From NCBI RefSeq assembly GCF_002234675.1, contig NC_019867.2:310001-374000 (forward strand): 64,000 nt of DNA, given 5' to 3'. Source of the DNA: Oryzias latipes. Lineage: Eukaryota > Chordata > Actinopteri > Beloniformes > Adrianichthyidae. Below the pieces are notes generated by a model. That model had not been told where the DNA came from, made no database searches, and was given only the letters and a program-made list of their open reading frames with translations. Made by a program: the position numbers and the translations under genes. Below are positions 1 to 14,600 of this stretch, piece after piece. Every line of letters starts with the position of its first letter. Within the stretch, counting starts at the first letter, position 1.

Positions 1-1163
1 GGTTAGGTTCACAGCGTAAGTAACCATGGACACTGACTCCGAGTATAAGTTACCTCTCTTTCAGAAACGGGTTTGACTTACTCTGCTTTCTCTGGTTTAA
101 CAAACCTCCCATTCTGAAACGGAAAACCCAGGGTTTCCCTGATTTCAGGGTTAACGCACTCAGAGTTTACACTTAACCTCCTTTCTGAAACAGGCCCCAG
201 AGCTCCCTGATCCGGAGCTGTGATGACGTTTCCTCTGAAGGGAACCGTTCTTCCAGAACTAAACCCGACTACTATGTCTGATAGTGTTGAGCGTTCAGCC
301 TGCGTTCGTTTCAGGAAAACAATGTCAAACATCAGACCTTCACTTCCAGACTCCAGATATTTATTCAGGCTGCATGTTTGTCAATAAACCACAAACGAAT
401 GTTCGTCTTTATTCGAGCTCCTGGGATCCTGAAAACGTCCGGAGACTCCTTCAGACCTGGAAATGACCGTCTCTACTCATAAAAAACAAAAACATCCAGA
501 TAAATGAGCTTCCAGTCCAGAAAGAACACACATATGCACAGAAGGTTCCAGTTCTGGATCTGGACAGAAAACTCCAGATTCTGGGCTCTAGATCCAAAAC
601 GGAGAATAAAGAAACATAGTTTAGGATCAAAAATCTGGTCTGTTTGGAAACCACCAGAGGCCGATCTAGAACCGAGATGCCTGGAAAGACTTTCCGAGAA
701 AGGAAGCGACCGGAAGATTTCTGGAAACATTTGAAGACAGGAAGCATCGTCCAGAGGAGTCAGAAGACCCCCAAACGCCCCCTGCTCTAAGATCCCAGCA
801 TTTGCAGAAGGTCCACATGACATGGGGTAGCTCAGCCCCCCAGCAAAGAAAAGCAGGGATGGGATGTGTTCAGCTGCCTCTTCCTCATGGGGGGGTCAGG
901 GTTCTGCAGAAACTCAGGACCCTCAGACGGATGACAGAAGGCTGACGTGGAACTTTGTTCAACAATGTTCTTGGCACCTTTGGGGGGAGGGGGTGCACCG
1001 GCTTCCACAGACACCCACCAGAGTCAGAACCGCAATGACTCCAGGTGCTGTGGAGCCCCTACAAGTTTGGTTCTCCAGAGGACGGGTGGGAACCTCCACA
1101 GGCCCCTCCCCACACAGGCGGTTGGGGGAGTGACCCGTGTCTGACCCCGCCCGCGGCAGTTCT
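1..1163. other. Region downstream of spindlin, probably includes its 3' UTR
   Basis: No coding region is supported here; the open frames on both strands are short and show no recognisable family. Because spindlin is read on the minus strand and its stop is at 1164-1166, its 3' untranslated region must extend into this stretch. Minus-strand AATAAA hexamers are present at 408-413 and 360-365 (TTTATT on the plus strand), which would give a 3' UTR of about 750-800 bases. No other element is recognised. Confidence 0.4.
360..413 (-). terminator. Candidate polyadenylation hexamers for spindlin
   Basis: Two AATAAA hexamers occur on the minus strand at 408-413 and 360-365, about 750-805 bases past the spindlin stop codon. 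The hexamer is common by chance, so this is only a candidate cleavage region. Confidence 0.25.
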
Positions 1164-4512
<3,349 letters not shown>

Positions 4513-6225
4513 TCATACAGCTGTAGCAGCTGCTTGGAGGAGATCCTCACCAGCCAACAGAGTGCAGGATGAAAGGGCGGGGGCAGGAGACAAGGGAAGG
4601 GTGGGGAAAGGAGGGAGGAGGTGGGGCTTATGCTGAGCTCCTGAAGGTGTGCCGCCAGGACAGGTATGGACCAGCAGCAGGAACAAAGCGCCGGCCCACA
4701 GACTTCTGACCCTGAGAAGGAACATCAGGGGTTAGTCAAGCATAGCACTTTATTTCTAGTCTTCTGGAGCCGATGCAGGTCCAGACCTGCTGTGGAACAG
4801 GTCTCCAGGTCGGACCTGATCAGAACCTACGGACTCTGGTGGGCCCAGGCCTTGGACCAGGCTGAACTTCCACAGGTGTTTCCTGCTTCTGCTCCACATT
4901 TGACGAGTGTGCTGCTGACAATGAGAACAGGAAGTGGTGCATGGCTGCGCAGACAGCAGTTGCCCCCTGGTGTTGCCCCTCAGAAGTTGCTTCTTTTAAA
5001 CCACAGCGTTCATCAAAACGGCTCAACAGGAACTAAAATCAACAACTGAGCTGGAGCCTGTGAGGCAGGAATCCTACATCCTTCAGGTGTCAGCAGAACA
5101 TGAAGACCACCAACACCTGAGGGGCAGATGAGGCAACCCGCCCAGGTGACATGGGGCAGGTGGATCTGCTCTCAGCTCATCCTGAGTCACAGGTGATGAA
5201 GGAGTTCATCACTCAGGTAAATTCACTCAAATATGTTGACATCTCTGTTTGGAGCCATGAAACATTTCTAAAATGGAATCCATCTAACGTCTACCCTTCC
5301 AGTTCTAGGGTTGGGGGCCGTTATTTCAGGTGTGTAGCTCGCTGCGTCTGATTAGCAGAGTGGGTGTGGCCTCTGATGACGGGCGCAAATGAAAAGATTG
5401 AAAACAATTCACTATCTTCCCTTAAGGTTTAAAAATGGGTTGGTGACCTCCAACCATCAGAGGGTCTTTGAGGACTAAGATCAGTCGGATGAGAAGAAAA
5501 CGTCAAACATGGAATATTTCAGAGTATTATTGACGGTAGAAAGCAGGCATGCGCGCCGTGTGACCTAGCGTAGCTACTAGAACGTTCTGTCTGAGCTACA
5601 CGCCAGGCTGCAGCGTCCTCTCCTTCTTACAATTAGCATCACTAGATCAGTGGTAGTATCCATGCATACAAATCTAGTGATAAAATAGTCCAGTTTTTTC
5701 TTTAACCCGCTTCTTGATTTTTTTTAAATCCATGCAGTACAAGTTGGGACATTTTCCGGATGAAATTTGTGGTTCAAACTTCTCGTCAGCTTTCTAAGGT
5801 CAGATGGTTGGTGTCTACTTTTGATACTTTTGATACTCCTGCAAATTTCATGATAACAAACCGTCAGCAGGTACTGTTTTGTGTTTGCAAGCCTCTGTGT
5901 CCAACAGAGGACATGTGGTCATGTGACCGGTTTAGAGTAAGCTGATTGGCTGCAGACAATGTCCACAAACATAAAGGAGCAGATGTAGCTTAAAGAAATA
6001 CTTTTAGAAGGTGGTATTTTCAACAAAATAAGTGTTTTGTGACGGGTTTAGAAGATGAATGAATGAATGAAATGAGGCCCACATGTGGTCACTTCAAACG
6101 CCATAACTTATTTTATGACCCATCTGACTGATCCTTAGACCATTAGAAAGGTTTCTTTAAGCCCTTAACGGTGACAGAAAGATCAGGGCAATCCAATGAA
6201 TTTGACATATTTGGTCCCCTATAAA
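4513..6225. other. Probable spindlin 5' intron, no gene seen
   Basis: No coding region supported. If the minus-strand donor at 6921-6925 is the end of a non-coding first exon, this stretch is intron, ending at a 3' splice site shortly before the start codon. Minus-strand candidates are the AGs of a CAG at about 4525-4535, after a short pyrimidine run. The rest is unique-looking sequence of ordinary composition with no recognised repeat. Confidence 0.35.
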
Positions 6226-6227
6226 AA

Positions 6228-6500
6228 GGGCGGCTTTGTGGTGTAGTGGTCGTCCGGTTCAAATCCCTAGCTGGGTTCTTCCTGTGTGCATGTTCTCCTG
6301 GTTCACGGGTTCCTCACAGTCCAGAACCTGCTGCATGGGTTGACCGGTGATTCTAAAGTGTCCTTCAGGTGTGAAGCAGTGGCTCCACCGTCTGTGGACA
6401 ACTCTGACCCCTCACTGGGATAGGCTCCAGCAACCCCGTGACGACAAAGGAACTGAAGGGCCAGACGGTGGACGGCCTGAATGGTCGGAATGAGGAAAAC
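6228..6500 (+). mobile_element. Decayed interspersed repeat with tRNA-like head
   Basis: The sequence opens with a tRNA-like B-box region (GGTTCAAATCC near 6258). It continues with a cassette familiar from fish genomes: TGCATGTTCTCC, a CACAGTCCA-like block, GGTTGACCGGTGATTCTAAA, TGTCCTTCAGGTGTGAA and GGGATAGGCTCCAGCA. The order and spacing match a dispersed SINE-like family of teleosts. It is diverged and not a functional tRNA. Confidence 0.6.
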
Positions 6501-6519
6501 CGGTTCCAGACTCCTGCAG

Positions 6520-7040
6520 GGGATCCGGGGGGGGGGGGCTCTCGCTCCCTGCCCGCGGCCCTGTGGGGGTTGGAGCCGGCCCTGCTGGGCTCCGTTTGGG
6601 ATTTTCCTCCCCTGCGTACTCGCGGTTTACGTTAACGGCGGTGGAAACAGCCGCCGCGTGACTGGGATGCCGGTGCGCAGACGGAGGTCGTGGCTCGCTC
6701 GGTGACCTCAGCACGGACGCTAAAAAAGCGTAAATGTGCGCAGAAAGCGGCGTTCCTTCCGCAGACGGTGGCCATATTGCGCCAGTGTTTACAAACGCTG
6801 CTGCGAAAAGGCGCAAACGAACAAAGGAGGGAGGGGGCGGGGTGGAGCACGCGCAGGTCGCTGTTGTTTTGTGGGGGAAACCGGACAAACGTGTCGGTAA
6901 CGGCGTCGGGGACGCGGTCACTTACCGCACAGCGATCAGCGGCGTCGCATAATCCCGCTCTCCGCCGCAGGTCGATCCGCTCTGCGTCCGTCGGGGCTCC
7001 GCTGCGTCAAACCCGCCGCCCTCAGACCTAAGAAAGGCGG
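6520..7040. promoter_or_regulatory. CpG-rich candidate promoter between spindlin and mfsd14b-like genes
   Basis: This block is visibly richer in G+C and in CpG than its surroundings (for example around 6730-6800 and 6940-7010) and lies between two divergently oriented genes. A strong minus-strand splice donor sits inside it. Together these fit a CpG-island promoter for spindlin. Whether it also serves the mfsd14b-like gene, whose start codon is 1.6 kb away, cannot be told from sequence. Open frames in this block are GC-driven shadows. Confidence 0.5.
6926..7040 (-). other. spin1: Candidate non-coding first exon of spindlin
   Basis: On the minus strand the sequence reads CTGTGCG followed by GTAAGTGACC, a near-ideal donor whose intron begins at 6925. 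It lies in the CpG-rich block about 2.4 kb before the spindlin start codon. Vertebrate spindlin transcripts often have a 5' non-coding exon, and this is the best candidate. The upstream boundary (transcription start) is not defined by sequence; 7040 is only a working limit. Confidence 0.4.
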
Positions 7041-7114
7041 GAACGTGACTGCCCTTCAGAATAAAAGCATCCCACCTCTGTCCGTCCAGGACAGGAAACT
7101 CTTCGTTCCTGCAG

Positions 7115-7134
7115 TTTGGCGCCATCACACGTCA
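7115..7134. promoter_or_regulatory. E2F-like palindrome next to a CRE-like half site
   Basis: TTTGGCGCCA at 7115-7124 matches the E2F consensus (TTTSGCGC) in palindromic form. It is followed five bases on by ACGTCA at 7129-7134, a CRE half site. Both lie just upstream of the candidate minus-strand first exon of spindlin. Motif matches only; no occupancy is implied. Confidence 0.35.
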
Positions 7135-8616
7135 GAGGATCATATCAGTGTTTCTCAAAATGTTTTCCCAAACCTTCAACCATTCAATCCTTTCTGTCCT
7201 AAACAATTAAGGGCCTTTGCTTTTTAAACTAGTGAAAACAACATTGTCATACCGGATTGAGGTGAAAAGTGGACCCCCGTACTACCAAGCCCCCGCTTTG
7301 TCTTTTTATGCGGTCTGACTGAGGCCTGAGGCCTCCAAACATGAATACTCAATACTCCACACGGTGCTGTCTCTGTTTTTCAGTCAGATTCCCATCAGCA
7401 GTAAAATGGGCCCCACAGACCTCTCAGATCTGCAGGGGGCTGGTCTTGTTGAAGTTGACCCAGACTCTGGTGTCCCTCTGAGGAGAGACACGGTAGATTC
7501 CTGCAGAGACTCTCATTTCCTTCAACTTGGATTTTTCTTTTTCTGTATATTCCATTAATATCACCTTTACCTAGAAACACTGGATACAACTTTGATGGAT
7601 CGAGTGGGACATGCATGTGAAAATCTTTAAGGTAAAACAAATAAAAAGGTAAAAATTTCTTTTTAATAATTGTTATGCTATTGTCGGGGCCTCGTTGTTC
7701 TTATTTTATATTACATTCTAGTGAGTAGGAGGTCAATGGTACATTGTTTTTGTTGTGTTGTGCAGTATTGACATAACTGTAAAGAACCGAACCAAGTAAT
7801 TTAATTCTGGACCAACTACAGATATTTCGTACTTTGCTTTCTGCTCGGACTTTTAATCTGAAAAGCTCTAACAGGAAGTGTGGGTCTTAACGCGCGCTGC
7901 CTTGTAATGGAGCATGTGTAGCAGCAGAAATTCTTGCACGGTGGAGTCCCGCCTTTCTCTTCCATGCTAAATAGTCCTCCCGGACAAATGTCGCTGCCCG
8001 GTCTTCCTGCCAAATTCTGACTGTTTTGTTTACCTGTTTGTTGTGCCACGCAAACCGTTGGGGAGATTGGCGTTACGTGTTTGTTGCTGTTTGTCTGCTT
8101 TTGTTATGCATTTAGTTTCCGTTTCACACGGCGCTGGGAACGGCTCCGGTCTCTGCCTTTAAATAAAGGTGGGCGTGCCCCTTACTCTGTCGGCTGACTC
8201 AGGATCAGTTCTTGTACCGTTTAAAGGGAGGAGCTGAATTGTAGCTGATCTTTGAGGGACTGCTTCTTTTGGTGCTGAGAACAGTCTACAGAGGCGGTGT
8301 TTATTCCACATCGTAGCTCGTTACTATCAAATTATCTGCACCGCTCTCCTGGTATGGCAGGGTGATGAAACCAATGCGACAAACTAAAGTTAAAATCAGT
8401 GATTGTCAGTCGACTGATCGTGTTGTTACAGTAAGCTGTGGAGTAAGCCGGGGTTTATGATCGATCATCAAAAGTTGTCCTTTAATTTAACGGCCGGAAA
8501 CCCTGGAAAAAACACAGAGATCATTAGAGGATGTCCAGAACCGAGGACCGGACTTACAGTTTGTCCCCGCAACATTTGAGACGGAGACGGAAAGACTAGC
8601 TTCCGAGACCGGCGAC
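7135..8616. other. Intergenic region leading into the mfsd14b-like gene
   Basis: No gene is supported. A minus-strand frame at 7816-8049 has no recognisable domain. The last 150 bases form the presumed 5' leader of the mfsd14b-like transcript. The frame of exon 1 is open upstream to a TAA at 8488-8490 with no ATG in between, which fixes 8617 as the first in-frame start. Confidence 0.35.
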
Positions 8617-11600
8617 ATGATGGTCCGCGGCTCGGTGAGTTCTGGAAGGTTGTCATTCATATTTGCGTTTCGCCCAGAGCTGCAAAGCCGGTGTACACCG
8701 GACCTGTCGGGCTCGGGGAAAAGAAGCAGCTAGCTTCGGTAGTTAGCTAGCCATCTGTTAGCTTCACGTCCTCCTGGATCCTCCGTCGTTTTGCGCCTCA
8801 AAAATTGGAAAAATGTTTGGATTTATCATAAAATCAACACTGGCGGGTTTCGCAGCTGAAGTTTTATAGATATAAATGATGTCTTTTGTTTAGTGAATGC
8901 GAAGTTTTAGGGGAGATTATTCTAAATCAGAATTCTGAACACCGCCAGAGTTATGCTGGTTTCTGTAAAACTTTAATGTCATGAACCAAGCAAAGTTTCT
9001 GAGAAGTACAAAAAGTATAATAATCATAAACACAGCCCCAAACGTTAAAATAAAACACAATAAAAAAGGATTAATCCCAACAAATAAACCCGATTTAATC
9101 TGAAAGGGAAACTGTTTCCGGTTTGTAGTTTTTACCTCTGACTCGTTCGGACACAGCGGTGCTGAATGGCTCCACGCTCACCTTTCTAACATGGACAGCC
9201 TCTGAGCATTTGGTGGAAACCTTCCACCTGTGGTGTTTCTGCAGCGCTCTCAAGTTGCTCTCTTGAGTCGGCTCCCCTTAACCAGCTCGTTGTGGTTCAA
9301 ACCATTCTGGTGCACTAGGGTTGACTATTTGGTCCCCACCTGTCCAGGTTTAAGAACGCCTTTTCGGTGTTCGACTGGAGGTCCAGATATGGTTCAAATT
9401 CCAGTAAGGCTTATTTGGCTGGGTTGCTTGGTTGGTACGGTGAAAGGCTGCCATGCAGGAATGCATGATTCGATACCCGGAGAGGAATCAACAATTGCCA
9501 TGGGGGCAATTACCATATCAATGGCGTGCAATTAACATCACCCAGTGATGGCCTTTGGGCAAGACCCTTTACGCTACCAGCATGAATGTGCGTGAATGAT
9601 CCCAGTGATGACCAGTAAACATGGTCATCACCAAGTATGAATGAAGAGTAAATGAGTAACGTACACAATGGAAGCGCTTTGCGCGTCTGGAAAAGCGCAG
9701 ATAAATCCAATCCAGTATTATTTATTATTTAACTAAGACCTTAAACTACAGAAACCCATCTGGTCGCGGTGATGCCGCCACACGCCACAAACCATCATCA
9801 GATGCTCCTGACTAGGGCTGTATGACATCAGAAAGCTCGCGATGTGTGATATTAGTGATCAACATTGGGATGACAACTTTTGATACATAAAGAAAAATCA
9901 AAACACCCCAAAACACAATTTCCATTTCACTGCAACCGTTTGATTTAAATAGGAGACACCACAACTTAAGTTACACTCCTAATGACCCTCGTCTACATCA
10001 GAGGCGAGCGTCTAACATAAAAGGGCTCCATCCGATTGGTCAACAAAGTTTGCATGAACCTGAGACTTCAGCAGGTTCAGTCCAGACTCTGGAGACCAGC
10101 AGGACATCCTGAAACGGTTCATATGAACCAGAGACTCGAATCCAAACTCTTTTGTTTGTTTGCTGAGTGACAGGAATCCTGACCTGAGAATGGGACTGAT
10201 GGAGCTCCTGGTTTTAGCCAGGCCCCGAGCAGCAGCAGCGTTCTGGAGGACCTTTGAGTCCAGAGAGCAGAACGTCAGTCTCTCTCGCTCCGTCCAGTTC
10301 TGCATACAGTCAATGGTCCCATCCTGCTGGTTTCCTGTCCGCTGGTTCTGCGTTGAACTTTGATCAAAGTCTGGATCCTGATTCCATGTCATTAGATGAG
10401 GATCATGGTACGCATTCACGACGGTTCAGTCTGGATCCGACTGCTCCTCCGCACTGAGCTTTCACCTGGGGGGGGGTCATCTCTAAGGTTTTAGAAACCA
10501 GATAAAATGGACACAAGCATCAGCATCACATAGGAGTCCTGCAGTAAGACAAATGCTGTAGAACTGAACAGACGTGATGAACCTTCGCACGCCACAGCTC
10601 ATTGGATGGGCTGTAGATGCGATGAAGGAACATGGATGCAGGAGGAGAACGAACAGCTGATGAATCGTTTTACTGTAAATGAATTGAAATGAAGTTAAGC
10701 TCCTCCCCTCGCCATGTCACCGCTCGTGGAACTGAGGATCTGTTGCAGCGGCTGTTTAAGCACGGAGGAGGAAGCTTCATGCCTTTGCCCTTTTCCCGCC
10801 ACAGTGCCGTGCGCAAGTGACCCACGCCGTGGTCGTCATCTTCCTGGAGTTCTTCGCCTGGGGACTTCTGACCACGCCCATGCTGACTGTGAGTCCCCCC
10901 CCCCAAGACCACACAGACTGCTTTGTTAGCTGGTCAGGTTCTTGTTTACAAAATGCCATAACCCCTTCCCCTCATGGCTGCTGCAGGTCCTCCGTGAGAC
11001 GTTTCCTCAGCACACCTTCCTGATGAACGGTCTGGTGCAGGGGGTCAAGGTAAGACCTTTGGATGGCTGGGGGGGGGGGTCACATCAGAAACAACGTTTG
11101 TAGTAGGGACCTGCATGGAATGCTGGACAATAAATGCCCCCCTCTGGGGTAGAACACTGGTGAGAGCAGCCATGATGCAGAGAGGAAGATGTTGAGGTTC
11201 TCTTTGACCAGTTTGGGTCAGATCAGAAGCCCCGCCCCCTGTGAGGCTGACTACCAGGAGAGCATTCGGTCCCAAACACCTGTTGGTTTTCTTTGCAGGG
11301 TTTTCTGTCGTTTCTGTCGGCTCCTCTGATTGGTGCTCTGTCAGACATCTGGGGAAGGAAGTCCTTCCTCCTCATGACTGTCTTCTTCACCTGCGCCCCC
11401 ATCCCCTTCATGAGGCTCAGCCCCTGGTGAGTTCAGGCCTCCACTCCTCATTCCTCCTCTGTCAAACCATCAAACCGCATTTCCCGGTAGGAACTTCCTT
11501 TGCTGAACTCAGAGATCAAAACAACACCCAATAAAATACAGACTATGTACTCAGGTGGAATGAAGCAAGTGAATTAAAAATATGCTGATGATTTGCTGTT

Positions 11601-14600
11601 AAAGTATGAAACTGGAGCCTTCATGAAAAGCTACAAGGATGGATCCAGACCTGCTCCTCCTCCTGAAGAGGAAGATATGGTGATCAGATCCGTTTGTGGG
11701 AGCTCTGCTGCAGCATCTTCATCACATTTCCACAGGTCCTCCTCCTCCTCTGCCCTTAGTGTCTACAGTGACACATTAAAATGAAATGAAGAGCAGGAAG
11801 TGAAGGCCAGGGGCTTCTGGGAATTGTTTCTTAGAAGTTTGCTGGAGAATGTGACGCCCTCATGTATTATGGACTGAGCTCCAGTCATCTGCCCCCCCCC
11901 ACACACACACACACCATTTCTGCTCTGGTCTGGATCCTATTGGAGTTCAGTCACACGTGTCTCATGTGACTGTCATCCGTCACGGTGCTGGTCGGACTCC
12001 CTGGATTACAGAGAAACTAGACATGGATCCGCTGGTGCTTCATGTTTCTGTGTTGGTCCTGAAAGGGGTGGAGCTGCTTCAGGCGGGAAGAGCCGCGCCA
12101 GTCAGCTGATGATCCGTCACGCGCCGGCTGCTCCACAGGGCCAGAAAACGCAGCTTTGGACTCTGGGCGTTTGATTCTGTTCCAGTTTCAAAGTTCAGCT
12201 CAGCTTCTGTGGATGCTACAACGTAGCAGAACATCTGCTGTGCATGTGTGTGTATTTGTGTGTATCAGGGTGTGTGTGTGTGTTTATTTGTGTGTGTGTG
12301 TTTCTGTGAGTATATGGGTGTGTACGTGTGTATCGGTTTTTGATTGTGTTAACCAAACTTTGAGATGTCTTCCTCCCATCAGAAGCTTCCCAGCGTTCTG
12401 TGACGTCTGACCCGTTCTCACCTGTGTGTGCAGGTTGTACTTTGCTCTGATCTCAGTCTCCGGCGTTTTCTCCGTGACCTTTTCTGTGATCTTCGCCTAC
12501 GTCGCTGACATCACAGAGGAAGACGAGAGAAGCACCGCCTACGGCCTGGTAACTGCAGCTACGCCCACCCCGTATCTTCACATGTGCTGTTTTTGTGATC
12601 CCCCCCCAGTCAAGCTCAGTACATGTGTGATGAGGGTCAGAATGTCACATGATAACGTCTTAGAGAAAATAAAGAGAAGCTGAACATCGATGGTTTATTA
12701 AGGCATCCATTTTTCTAATCCTGCTAAGGAACGATGCTAGCGAAATGATAAGGAAAGGATGATAAGGAACAATGCTAAGGAACAATGCTAGGAAACGATG
12801 CTAGGAAACAATGGTGAGTAACGATTTTAAGGAAACGATGATTAGAAACGATGAAAAGGAACGATGATAAGGAAAGGATGCTAAGGAAACTATGCATAGT
12901 AAAGATGCTAAGTCAACGATGCTAAGTCAACGACGATAAGGAACGATGATAAGGAAAGGATGCTTAGGAACAATGCTAAGGTATGATGCTTGGAAACGAT
13001 GCTAAGGAACATTGCTAAGGAACATTGCTTGGAAACGATGCAAAGGAAGAAGGAAGAATGATGCTAAGGAACGATGATAAGTAATGATAAGGAAACAGTG
13101 CTAAGGAACGATGCTAAAGATCGATGCTAGGAAACGATACTAGGGAATAGTGCTAAGAAACGATGCTAGGGGACGAGTCTAAAGAAAAATGCTAAGGAAC
13201 GATGCTAAGGAACGATGCTAGGAAACAATGCTACGAAGCGATTCTTAGCAACGATGCTAAGGAATGATGCTAAGGAAATGATAATAAGGAAAAATGCTAA
13301 GGAACGATGCTAGGAAACAATGCTAGGAAACGATTCTTAGGAACGATGCTTAGGAACGATGCTAAGGAACGATGCTAAGGAGTGATGCTAAGGAGTGATG
13401 CTAAGGAACGATGCTAGGAAAAGATGCTAAGGAAAAAATTGCTAAGGAAACAGTGCTAAGGAACAATGCTAAAGATCGATGCTAGGAAACGATACTAGGG
13501 AACAATGCTAAGAAACGATGCTAGGGGACGATGCTAAGGAAAAATGCTAAGGAACGATGCTAGGAAAAAATGCTACGAAATAATTCTAAGGAACAATGCT
13601 AGGAAACGATTCTTAGGAACGATGCTAGGAAACAATGCTAGCAAACGATGCTAAGGAAGAAATGCTAAGGACACAATGCTAAGGAACAATGCTAAGGAAC
13701 GATGATAAGGAAAGGATGCTTAGGAACAATGCCTAGGAACGAAACTTAGGAAAGACGCTAAGGAACGATGCTAGGAAACGATTCTTAGGAACGATGCTAA
13801 GCTACGATGCTAAGGAACGATGCTAGGAAAGTATGCGAAGGAAACTAAGGCATTAAGGACCAATACTAAGGGAACGATGATGGGAAAAGATGCTAAAGAA
13901 AAAAATGCTAAGGAACGATGATAAGGAAAGGATGCTTAGGAACGATGATAAGGTACGATGCTAAGGATACGATCCTAAGGAAACAATGCAAGAGAATGAT
14001 GCCAGGGGATGATGCTAAAGAAAGCTAAGGAACGATGCCAAGGAACGATGCTAGGGAAAGATGCTGAGGAACGATGCTAGGGAAACGATGTTAAGGAAAG
14101 GATGATAAGGAATGATGATAAGGAAAGGATGCTTAGGAATGATTCTATGGAACGTTGCTAAAGAATAAGGCTAAGGGACGATGCTCAGGAACGTTGCTAA
14201 AGACCGATGCTAAGGAAACGATGCTAGGAAACGATAAGTAACAATAATAAGGGTGCAGCGACGGTGAGCAACGATGATAAAAAAAAAAACAATGCTAAGG
14301 AACGGTGAAATGGAGCGATGATAAGGAGCCATGCTTGTCCGCCCTGTCCTGTGGGGGGCGTTCGGGGGGGGGCACTATTGGTACGGGACCTTGGGGGGTT
14401 GACGGGTCAGAGTCTCCGCTGAGGCATTCGGCGGTTGTCCCGGCCGGTTGGCTGCCTCGGTCCCGTCCAGGCGTGACCAGAGCTCTTCTAGGGCTGGCGC
14501 TTGGGGGTGGGGGCCTGGACTTGCTCCGGGGGGGGTGGCGCTTTCTGGCTCCTCTCTCTCTGTCTGGGGTGGGTGGTGCTGGGCCCGGGGTGTCGGCGCC

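Noticed and set aside
451..823. Overlapping minus-strand frames of about 100 codons
   Set aside because: No homology, no splice signals, and located where the spindlin 3' UTR is expected.
6219..6230. TATA-box-like CTATAAAAAGGG
   Set aside because: It lies at the edge of an interspersed repeat and away from either gene start; no supporting initiator or exon.
6228..6300. tRNA gene suggested by a B-box-like GGTTCAAATCC
   Set aside because: The cloverleaf cannot be completed, and the following sequence is a dispersed fish repeat; it is a tRNA-derived repeat head.
6412..6921. 169-codon minus-strand frame in the CpG-rich block
   Set aside because: Pro/Ser/Ala-rich composition from GC bias, no recognisable domain, overlaps the candidate spindlin promoter and a repeat.
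7816..8049. 77-codon minus-strand frame
   Set aside because: No domain or splice context, and single-exon; likely chance.
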